64,000 nucleotides of DNA, from positions 1,922,001 through 1,986,000 of the forward strand of contig NZ_AP021869.1 in assembly GCF_026001925.1 (NCBI RefSeq), written 5' to 3'. Position 1 is the first letter of the stretch, and each line of letters starts with the position of its first letter. Below the pieces are notes generated by a model. The model saw only the letters and a program-made list of their open reading frames with translations. It ran no database searches and was not told the origin of the DNA. Source of the stretch: Vibrio gangliei. GTDB taxonomy: Bacteria; Pseudomonadota; Gammaproteobacteria; Enterobacterales; Vibrionaceae. Below, one piece after another: positions 57,236 through 64,000 of this stretch. The translations under genes were made by a program, and so were the position numbers.

Positions 57236-57366
57236 ACTCTGGCTTGCTTTACCAATCGCGACTAATAGCAGAATTTTCAGACTTTCGTATGAATATCGTT
57301 GAAAGAAAAACCTGTTATTAGCCGCGACCTTCATGGTCGACATCGGTGACTGTAAAGCAACAGAGG
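57236..57366 (-). promoter_or_regulatory. pnp leader hairpin (RNase III type)
   Basis: The inner stem pairs CGCGACTAATAGCAG (57257) with CTGTTATTAGCCGCG (57312), 13 of 15 pairs. The outer stem pairs TTGCTTTAC (57243-57251) with GTAAAGCAA (57352-57360), and adjoining CTCTG/CAGAG bases can extend it. It lies between the rpsO terminator and pnp, where E. coli has the RNase III-cut leader. Autoregulation is inferred. Confidence 0.7.
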
Positions 57367-57487
57367 CTTGATCCCCTCTTCACATTTAAGCGAAGAACAA
57401 ATCAAACGAGGCATAGTATAAACTACGTGAGTAAAAAAGTCTTATTTTGCGAAGCAATAAGGTGGGATAAAGCTGCAATTTGAAAAA

Positions 57488-57513
57488 CAAAAAAGGAGCC
57501 GAAGCTCCCTTTT
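57488..57513 (-). terminator. Terminator after rpsO
   Basis: AAAAGGGAGC and GCTCCTTTTTT enclose a TTCG tetraloop on the minus strand, 85 bases past the rpsO stop. In E. coli the equivalent site is partly read through into pnp. Confidence 0.88.
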
Positions 57514-57597
57514 AGGTATCTGTTTACTTATTTCGGCTGTGAACAGCCATCATGCATAAACCAATACTTCTAACCTTGGTACTAAACCAACGACGAA

Positions 57598-57867
57598 TTA
57601 ACGACGTAGACCTAGACGTTGGATTAGTGCGAAGTAACGCTCTAGATCTTTACCTTTTAGGTAATCTAGAAGTTTACGACGACGAGAAACCATACGTAGA
57701 AGACCGCGACGGCTGTGGTGGTCTTGTTTGTGGTTAGCAAAGTGACCTTGTAGGTGGTTGATAGAAGCAGTTAGTAGTGCTACTTGTACTTCTGGTGAAC
57801 CAGTGTCGCCTTCAGATTGTGCGTATTCTGCAACGATTGCTGCTTTAGTTTCTGCATTCAGAGACAT
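57598..57867 (-). CDS. rpsO: 30S ribosomal protein S15
   Basis: S15 binds 16S rRNA early in 30S assembly. The 89-residue protein matches the family throughout: [60 protein letters not shown], and [27 protein letters not shown] precedes the ATG. It lies between truB and pnp as in most gamma-proteobacteria. Confidence 0.98.
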   Translation of the reverse strand: MSLNAETKAAIVAEYAQSEGDTGSPEVQVALLTASINHLQGHFANHKQDHHSRRGLLRMVSRRRKLLDYLKGKDLERYFALIQRLGLRR

Positions 57868-57994
57868 AATGCTCTCCTAATTAAGAGTAGTTTATAAAAT
57901 GTGCCAGCCAATCTCTGATTCAGCCAACACGCGAAGCGCGGATTATAGGGAATTCCCCAACCTAGCGCAAGGGGTAATGCTTTTAAATATATCG

Positions 57995-58075
57995 AAACTC
58001 GATTTTCGGTCGCTACGCTGCTCGTGACTCGACTCGATATACGAGTAGCGAAGCGCCCGAGCCACGAGAGTCGAT
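57995..58075. repeat. CGAG repeats in truB-rpsO gap
   Basis: A minus-oriented core (CGGTCGCTACGCTGCTCG, 58007-58024) and a plus core (CGAGTAGCGAAGCGCCCGAG, 58042-58061) face each other, with ATATCGA/TCGATAT at the outer ends. It lies 30 bases past the truB stop. Confidence 0.75.
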
Positions 58076-58104
58076 ATCCTAGGAACTAGAAATAACTTCC
58101 GCTC

Positions 58105-59040
58105 TTACCTAAATACCACTAAACGCTTTGGCGCAACTTTTCCATCATCATCAATGTTCGCGACACCAATGAAAGTGCGCTCTTCTCCCATCGTCATGCG
58201 AACCACACCTTCTGATGGAGCGCCGGCAATTTGCACCGGTTGACCATGTTGAACAAAGTCTGCCACACTTGGGATCATATTGACTTCAGGCAAGTCTTGT
58301 ACCGCGGTATCCATAGGAAGTAGTAATGGGTCCAACAGTTCACGAGGTTCAATTTCTTGCTCACGAGCTTGCTCTAACAATGCTTCAAGCTGCTCTAATG
58401 TGACCATTTTCTCGTATGGATAATGCGATACACCAATACGGCGAAGATAAGTTACATGCGCACCACAACCGAGCATTTCGCCTAAGTCATCGACGATAGT
58501 ACGAATGTAGGTGCCTTTTGAGCAGTGCACTTCCATTTCTACTTCGTGACCTTCAAAGCGAATCAGATTGATTTCAAACACGGTGATTTTGCGCGATTCA
58601 CGCGGCACTTCAATACCTTGACGTGCGTATTCATACAAAGGCTTACCTTGGTATTTCAACGCAGAGAACATTGATGGTATTTGATCTGTGGTACCACGGA
58701 ATTTAGCTATGCAACGCTCAAGCAAGCCACGATCCACTTTCACTTCTCGTGTTTGCACCACTTCGCCATCAGAATCTGAAGTATCGGTACGTTCACCCAG
58801 CTTGGCGATGACACGATAACGCTTATCAGAATCTAATAAAAATTGTGAAAACTTAGTGGCTTCACCTAAGCAAATCGGCAACATGCCCGTCGCCAAAGGA
58901 TCAAGCGCGCCAGTATGGCCTGCTTTCTCCGCAAAATAGATGCGTTTGACTTTCTGCAACGCATCATTCGAGCTGATGCTGGTCGGTTTATCTAATAATA
59001 AAACGCCATCAATTGGACGACCACGACGTCTACGAGCCAT
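58105..59040 (-). CDS. truB: tRNA pseudouridine-55 synthase TruB
   Basis: TruB makes pseudouridine 55 in the T-loop of tRNAs. The 311-residue protein has the catalytic block [20 protein letters not shown] with the active-site Asp, [15 protein letters not shown] and [22 protein letters not shown]-terminal PUA-like end closes it. Its ATG shares one base with the rbfA stop (TAATG), so the two are coupled. Confidence 0.96.
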   Translation of the reverse strand: MARRRRGRPIDGVLLLDKPTSISSNDALQKVKRIYFAEKAGHTGALDPLATGMLPICLGEATKFSQFLLDSDKRYRVIAKLGERTDTSDSDGEVVQTREVKVDRGLLERCIAKFRGTTDQIPSMFSALKYQGKPLYEYARQGIEVPRESRKITVFEINLIRFEGHEVEMEVHCSKGTYIRTIVDDLGEMLGCGAHVTYLRRIGVSHYPYEKMVTLEQLEALLEQAREQEIEPRELLDPLLLPMDTAVQDLPEVNMIPSVADFVQHGQPVQIAGAPSEGVVRMTMGEERTFIGVANIDDDGKVAPKRLVVFR

Positions 59041-59441
59041 TACTCTTCTCCTTCGTCCTCACGACCTGCATCTTTTTTGCGTTGGTTGTCTTTGCTGACG
59101 ACTTCGCTCACTAGGTTAGACATTCGCATGCCTTCTACTAGCGTATTGTCGTAAGTAAAGCGAACTTCTGGTGTTAAGCGTAGACGAATGCGTTTACCTA
59201 GCGCCATACGTACCGCGACTTCGTGCTCTTTCAGTGCTGCCAAGCTAGATTCTGGCGTTTGGTCACCCACACACAAAAAAGTCACAAACACTTTGGCGTA
59301 AGCAAGATCGCGTGATACTTCCACATCAGAAATAGTCACCATGCCGATACGTGAATCACGTACGTCACGTTGGAGGATTGAGGCTAGCTCTTTTTGTAAT
59401 TGTTGTGCAACACGTTGTGCACGACTGAATTCTTTTGACAT
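59040..59441 (-). CDS. rbfA: Ribosome-binding factor A
   Basis: RbfA helps late 30S maturation. From ATG at 59441 it has 133 residues and starts [20 protein letters not shown], like other RbfA proteins, then [20 protein letters not shown] and [12 protein letters not shown]. An ATG nine codons upstream (59468) has a better ribosome site, AAGGGA, so a slightly longer protein is possible. The acidic and basic tail is of normal length. It lies between infB and truB. Confidence 0.92.
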   Translation of the reverse strand: MSKEFSRAQRVAQQLQKELASILQRDVRDSRIGMVTISDVEVSRDLAYAKVFVTFLCVGDQTPESSLAALKEHEVAVRMALGKRIRLRLTPEVRFTYDNTLVEGMRMSNLVSEVVSKDNQRKKDAGREDEGEE

Positions 59442-59490
59442 ATCTTTTCTCACATCTGCGGATTCCATTTTGAATCCCTTTACAGAAAGA

Positions 59491-59515
59491 ATGGGGAGCA
59501 CGATTGGCTCCCCAT
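59491..59515. other. Hairpin in infB-rbfA gap
   Basis: ATGGGGAGC and GCTCCCCAT form a perfect 9-bp stem with a 7-base loop. No proper U-run follows on the minus strand, so it is more likely an mRNA processing or stability stem than a terminator. Confidence 0.6.
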
Positions 59516-59570
59516 GGTGTATTTAACAACCGTTCGTCAGCTAGATATTCTAGCGAAGATCATGTGTTGA

Positions 59571-62261
59571 TTAATCAAGTGTACGCTTAACTTCAACGAT
59601 TTCGAATACTTCGATTTGGTCACCAGCGCGAACATCATTGTAGTTCTTAACGCCGATACCACATTCGTAGCCGTTACGTACTTCTTGAACGTCATCTTTA
59701 AAGCGACGTAGTGATTCTAGCTCACCTTCGTAGATAACCACGTTATCACGTAGAACACGAATCGGGTTATTACGCTTGATAACACCTTCCGTTACCATAC
59801 AACCTGCGATTGCACCCAGTTTAGGCGATTTAAACACATCACGAACTTCTGCAAGACCGATGATTTCTTGTTTAAACTCAGGTGCTAGCATACCGCCCAT
59901 CGCTTGTTTCACTTCGTCAATCAATTGGTAGATGATTGAGTAGTAACGTAAATCTAGGTTCTCGTTCTCAACCGTACGACGAGCAGAAGCATCGGCACGA
60001 ACGTTAAAGCCAAGAATGATAGCGTTAGATGCTGCAGCCAGTACCGCATCCGTTTCAGTGATACCACCTACACCTGAACCAACGATGTTCACTTTCACTT
60101 CGTCAGTAGACAGTTTACGTAGTGAGTCCGCTATCGCTTCAACAGAACCTTGTACGTCAGCTTTAAGCACAACGTTAAGCTCAGCCACTTCACCTGCTTC
60201 CATGTTAGAGAACATGTTTTCAAGTTTCGATTTTTGCTGACGAGCCAGTTTCACGTCACGGAATTTACCTTGACGGTAGTTCGCTACTTCACGTGCTTTA
60301 CGCTCATCACGTACTACAGTCGCTTCATCACCTGACGTTGGTACACCAGAAAGACCTAAAATCTCAACTGGGATAGAAGGACCGGCTTCTGTGATGTCTT
60401 GACCATTTTCATCACGCATTGCACGGATACGACCGTATTCTTGACCACAAAGTACGATATCACCTTTACGCAATGTACCCGCTTGTACAAGCACGGTTGC
60501 TACTGGACCACGGCCTTTATCAAGACGTGATTCAACCACAACACCTGAAGCCATACCGTCTGTTACTGCTTTAAGCTCAAGTACTTCTGCTTGTAGCAAG
60601 ATAGCTTCTAGTAGACCATCGATGTTAGTACCTTGTTTCGCAGAGATGTGAACGAACATGTTTTCGCCGCCCCACTCCTCTGGAATAACGTCGTATTGAG
60701 CAAGCTCATTCTTCACGTTATCAGGGTTTGCATCTTCTTTATCGATTTTGTTTACCGCAACAATCAAAGGGACTTCTGCAGCTTTCGCATGCTGAATTGC
60801 TTCGATAGTTTGAGGCATTACGCCATCATCTGCTGCCACCACAAGTACAACGATATCTGTCGCTTGAGCACCACGAGCACGCATTGAAGTAAACGCTGCG
60901 TGTCCAGGAGTATCCAAGAAAGTGATCATGCCGTTGTCTGTTTCAACGTGGTATGCACCGATGTGCTGAGTAATACCACCCGCTTCGCCAGACGCTACGC
61001 GGCTACGACGAATGTAATCAAGCGTTGACGTTTTACCGTGGTCAACGTGACCCATGATGGTCACAACTGGCGCACGTGGCACAGCTTCAGAAGTGTTGTC
61101 ACGATCTGACAATACCGCTTCTTCTAATTCGTTTTCTTTACGCAAGATAACTTTGTGACCCATTTCTTCAGCCACTAATTGTGCTGTTTCTTGGTCGATC
61201 ACTTGGTTGATGGTTGCCATTGCGCCCATCTTCATCATCGTTTTGATGACTTCCGTGCCTTTTACTGACATTTTGTTTGCCAGTTCAGAAACAACGATAG
61301 TTTCGCCGATCACAACGTCTGCTTTTGCGACTGTCGCGTTTTTATCAAAACCTTGCTGCATTGAAGTTGGTTTCGCTAATTTACCTTTACGGTTGTTACG
61401 ACCACGCGCGTTGCGGCCATTGCCACCAAAACGCTCTTCTTCTGCTTTATCTTTCTTAGCTGGTTTTTTCTTTTTACGACGATTCGCTTCGCTACGACGG
61501 TCCGCTTCATCTTCAGCGTCTTGTGCGTGCTTATTCGTTGTTACGTGGTAATCTGAATCTTCAGACTCTTTGCTCTTTTGCTCTTCTTCAGACCAACGAG
61601 CTGCGTTTTCTTCCGCAAGTTTGCGTGCTTCTTCTACCAATTTTTGTGCTTCTTGTTCTGCTTTGCGTTGTGCTTCTTCTTCCTGACGACGCTTCAATGC
61701 TTCTGCTTCTTTCTTCGCAGCTTCATGTTTTGCTTTTTCTTCAGGAGAACGTTGTGAAGCGGCTTTCGCTTCTTCAGCTTTGGCTTTATCAGCTTCACGT
61801 TTCGCTTTTTCTTCAGCTTCACGCTTTGCTTTTGCCTCGGCTTCCGCTTTTGCTTTCGCTTCAGCTTCTTGCTTCGCTTTTTCTTCGGCTGCACGTTTTG
61901 CGGCTTCTTCCGCTTCACGGGCTGCTTGCTCTTCCGCTTCGCGCTTCGCTTCTTCTTCGATAGCTGAACGTTTCACGTAAGTACGTTTTTTACGCACTTC
62001 AACTTGAACTTCTTTGCTTTTACCACCACCAGCAGACACACTTAATGTGCTTTTGGTTTTGCGTTGTAAAGTCAGGCGTGTTGGCTCCGCATCGGCTGAG
62101 CCGTTACCTTTTTTAAGGTGCGCAAGAAGCTGTTGCTTCTCGGCATCAGTCACACTGTCTGTACTGGTTTTTTTAATACCAGCATCAGCAAGTTGTTCTA
62201 CTAAGTGATCAACTGGCGTACCAATTTCGTCACTTAGCTGTTTCACTGTCAGTTCTGTCAT
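59571..62261 (-). CDS. infB: Translation initiation factor IF-2
   Basis: IF-2 is the GTPase that brings fMet-tRNA to the ribosome. The 896-residue protein has a short N-terminal IF2N domain, then a coiled, strongly charged linker of Ala, Glu and Lys (about residues 95-230) coded by repetitive DNA. A second IF2N domain follows, then the G domain with [27 protein letters not shown] and [15 protein letters not shown]-terminal domains end in [20 protein letters not shown] precedes the ATG. It follows nusA after 22 bases. Confidence 0.97.
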   Translation of the reverse strand: MTELTVKQLSDEIGTPVDHLVEQLADAGIKKTSTDSVTDAEKQQLLAHLKKGNGSADAEPTRLTLQRKTKSTLSVSAGGGKSKEVQVEVRKKRTYVKRSAIEEEAKREAEEQAAREAEEAAKRAAEEKAKQEAEAKAKAEAEAKAKREAEEKAKREADKAKAEEAKAASQRSPEEKAKHEAAKKEAEALKRRQEEEAQRKAEQEAQKLVEEARKLAEENAARWSEEEQKSKESEDSDYHVTTNKHAQDAEDEADRRSEANRRKKKKPAKKDKAEEERFGGNGRNARGRNNRKGKLAKPTSMQQGFDKNATVAKADVVIGETIVVSELANKMSVKGTEVIKTMMKMGAMATINQVIDQETAQLVAEEMGHKVILRKENELEEAVLSDRDNTSEAVPRAPVVTIMGHVDHGKTSTLDYIRRSRVASGEAGGITQHIGAYHVETDNGMITFLDTPGHAAFTSMRARGAQATDIVVLVVAADDGVMPQTIEAIQHAKAAEVPLIVAVNKIDKEDANPDNVKNELAQYDVIPEEWGGENMFVHISAKQGTNIDGLLEAILLQAEVLELKAVTDGMASGVVVESRLDKGRGPVATVLVQAGTLRKGDIVLCGQEYGRIRAMRDENGQDITEAGPSIPVEILGLSGVPTSGDEATVVRDERKAREVANYRQGKFRDVKLARQQKSKLENMFSNMEAGEVAELNVVLKADVQGSVEAIADSLRKLSTDEVKVNIVGSGVGGITETDAVLAAASNAIILGFNVRADASARRTVENENLDLRYYSIIYQLIDEVKQAMGGMLAPEFKQEIIGLAEVRDVFKSPKLGAIAGCMVTEGVIKRNNPIRVLRDNVVIYEGELESLRRFKDDVQEVRNGYECGIGVKNYNDVRAGDQIEVFEIVEVKRTLD

Positions 62262-62283
62262 ACTGCTTTCTCCTTGCTGAAAA

Positions 62284-63771
62284 TTATTCTTCGTCGCCGA
62301 ACCAGCAAATGTTACGAGCGGCCATAATTAATTCACCGGCACGTTGCTCACTTAGGCCTTCAATACCTTCTAGGTCATCAGTACCTTGGTCGGCTAAATC
62401 TTCTAAAGTCACTACACCCTTAGCGGCTAATTTGAACGCCATTTCGCGCTCTAAGCCTTCTAAAGCAAGTAGGTCTTCAGCAGGCTCTAAACCTTCAAAT
62501 GATTCTTCTTGTGCAAGTGCAAGCGTGGTTAACGCATCTTTCGCACGAGAACGTAATTCTTCAACGATGTCTTCATCAAGACCATCGATTTCTAGAAGTT
62601 CGTTTACTGGAACGTAAGCGATCTCTTCTAATGTTGAGAAGCCTTCTTCTACAAGCAATTCAGCAAAATCTTGCTCGATGTCTAAGTGCTTCATGAAGTT
62701 TTCGATTGCCGCACCTGATTCTTCTTGGTGTTTCTTCTTCAGATCTTCCACTGTCATGACGTTCAGTTCCCAACCAGTTAGTTGAGAGGCTAGACGTACG
62801 TTTTGACCACTACGGCCAATCGCTTGTGCTAGGTTATCAGCTTCAACCGCGATATCCATTGAGTGAGAATCTTCATCAACGATAATCGATGCAACATCAG
62901 CTGGCGCCATTGCGTTGATAACAAACTGCGCTGGGTTGTCATCCCAAAGTACGATATCAATACGCTCACCACCCAGTTCGCCAGAAACCGCTTGTACACG
63001 TGCGCCACGCATACCGACACAGGCACCAACAGGGTCAATACGACGGTCATTGGTTTTCACTGCGATCTTAGCGCGAGAGCCTGGATCACGAGCGGCTGCT
63101 TTTAGCTCAATCAGTTCTTCACCAATTTCTGGCACTTCAATGCGGAACAGTTCAATTAGCATGTCAGGCTTAGAACGTGTTAAGAACAGTTGGAAGCCAC
63201 GAGCTTCTGGCTTAACAGCGTAAAGTAGGCCACGAATACGATCGCCTGGACGTAAATTTTCACGTGGAAGTTGGTCTTCACGTAAAATCACAGATTCAGC
63301 GTTGTTACCAAGATCAACAATAACGGCATCACGTGTTGCTTTCTTTACAACACCTGTAACGAGTTCGCCTTCGTTATCGATGAATTGCTCAACAATTTGA
63401 GCGCGCTCTGCTTCACGTACTTTTTGTACAATAACTTGTTTTGCCGTTTGAGTGGTAATACGGTCAAAAGTGACTGACTCAATATCATCCTCAACGTAAT
63501 CACCAAGCTCGATAGATTCATCATCAAACTTCGCAGCTTCTAGTGAAATTTCTTTCGTTGGAAACTCAACTTCTTCAACCACTAACCAACGACGAAATGT
63601 TTCAAAATCACCGGTCTTACGGTCAATTTCTACGCGAACTTCAATTTCGTGCTCGCTTTTCTTTTTAGTTGCCGTAGCTAAAGCAATTTCTAATGCTTCA
63701 AAAATACGCTCACGGGGAACAGCCTTCTCATTCGAAACTGCTTCAACAACCGCTAAAATTTCTCTGTTCAT
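62284..63771 (-). CDS. nusA: Transcription factor NusA
   Basis: NusA binds RNA polymerase and controls pausing, termination and antitermination. The 495-residue protein has an N-terminal polymerase-binding domain, an S1 domain ([20 protein letters not shown]) and two KH domains ([35 protein letters not shown]). Two acidic C-terminal repeats follow, of the kind found in gamma-proteobacteria. AGAGGCG is the ribosome site. It lies 18 bases after rimP. Confidence 0.97.
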   Translation of the reverse strand: MNREILAVVEAVSNEKAVPRERIFEALEIALATATKKKSEHEIEVRVEIDRKTGDFETFRRWLVVEEVEFPTKEISLEAAKFDDESIELGDYVEDDIESVTFDRITTQTAKQVIVQKVREAERAQIVEQFIDNEGELVTGVVKKATRDAVIVDLGNNAESVILREDQLPRENLRPGDRIRGLLYAVKPEARGFQLFLTRSKPDMLIELFRIEVPEIGEELIELKAAARDPGSRAKIAVKTNDRRIDPVGACVGMRGARVQAVSGELGGERIDIVLWDDNPAQFVINAMAPADVASIIVDEDSHSMDIAVEADNLAQAIGRSGQNVRLASQLTGWELNVMTVEDLKKKHQEESGAAIENFMKHLDIEQDFAELLVEEGFSTLEEIAYVPVNELLEIDGLDEDIVEELRSRAKDALTTLALAQEESFEGLEPAEDLLALEGLEREMAFKLAAKGVVTLEDLADQGTDDLEGIEGLSEQRAGELIMAARNICWFGDEE

Positions 63772-63789
63772 GTTATCGCCTCTTCAGAC

Positions 63790-64000
63790 TTAAAATTTTG
63801 GTATCAAGTTAGCTTTAGAAATATTACTTAAAGCAAATTGTTCTTCTTGGCCATCGACAGTAATCGTAATGATTTCTCCGTCCACAGCAGTAATAATGCC
63901 TTTCCACTTACGGCGGTTATTCATCGCCATTTTCAATACCACATTCACATCATGACCAATAAATTGTTCATAATGAGCAGGTTTGAACAAGGGACGCTCT
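63790..64000 (-). CDS. rimP: Ribosome maturation factor RimP, C-terminal part
   Basis: The frame is open to the right edge, so the N-terminal half is outside the window. The visible 70 residues contain [20 protein letters not shown] and [20 protein letters not shown], the C-terminal SH3-like domain of RimP. Apparent starts near 63990 are internal. It is the first known gene of rimP-nusA-infB-rbfA-truB here. Confidence 0.93.
   Translation of the reverse strand, partial: ERPLFKPAHYEQFIGHDVNVVLKMAMNNRRKWKGIITAVDGEIITITVDGQEEQFALSNISKANLIPKF

Noticed and set aside
61523..61980. Several long frames opposite infB
   Set aside because: They are shadows of the repetitive Ala/Glu/Lys linker of IF-2 and give low-complexity Leu- or Ser-rich proteins.

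Overview
The window looks like a chromosome segment of a Vibrio or close relative. Three things point there. It carries OmpK, a nucleoside-channel-like porin typical of vibrios, and a small VF530-type protein. A stand-alone second EF-G lies next to a FadD-like ligase and a serB/radA–deo–nupC block, an order I recall from Vibrio cholerae chromosome 1. Several intergenic repeats also resemble ones common in vibrios. All genes read as intact housekeeping or metabolic genes. I found no prophage, insertion sequence, CRISPR array, tRNA or rRNA.

Layout. 1-5.9 kb: the 3' part of ampG, ompK, panE, and the cysteine desulfurase pair csdA/csdE with tcdA. 6.2-19.5 kb: mltA, argA, a yhcH-type gene, then recD-recB-recC on the minus strand. 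This resembles the enterobacterial csdA-csdE-tcdA-mltA-argA-recD-recB-recC order, but without ptrA and amiC. 19.6-24.4 kb: a YeiE-like LysR regulator, yebG with a LexA box, satP, dapD and pncB. 24.4-28.4 kb: a compact glycerate module, cdaR-gntP-garK, with shared candidate operators and strong hairpins. 28.7-35.7 kb: chrA, a fatty acyl-CoA ligase with a FadR-like box, VF530, EF-G2 and mtgA. 36-39.7 kb: radA, serB and divergent ahpA/ytjB. 40-47.3 kb: nucleoside catabolism and uptake (deoCABD, nupC) and yjjV with an unlisted 52-residue partner gene. 47.4-53.5 kb: prfC, rimI, holD, a GNAT gene, and ubiT divergent from ubiUV for oxygen-independent ubiquinone synthesis. 53.8-64 kb: nlpI, pnp, rpsO, truB, rbfA, infB, nusA and the 3' part of rimP, the classic transcription/translation cluster read right to left.

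Regulatory logic readable from sequence: CRP sites before ompK, nupC and the deo operon; LacI-family (PurR/CytR-like) operators before nupC; an ARG box before argA; a LexA box before yebG; a FadR-like box before the ligase; an RNase III-type leader hairpin before pnp. OmpK, NupC and Deo together would take nucleosides across both membranes and break them down.

The most unusual content is in the gaps. A dispersed family built on the tetramer CGAG occurs beside gene 3' ends. It includes four perfect 7-bp tandem arrays of form CGAGNNN and about a dozen copies of a 20-bp core. Other repeats are REP/BIME-like pairs, a 266-bp inverted-repeat element sharing 69 bp with a second locus, another inverted-repeat element with deletion derivatives, and a 117-bp tandem array made from a diverged copy of the mtgA 3' end. 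Candidate new RNAs are a four-way-junction fold in the deo leader and a plus-strand terminator-bounded transcript in the recC-recB gap. I see no convincing undescribed multi-gene system; the best leads are the CGAG family, the glycerate module leaders and these RNA candidates.
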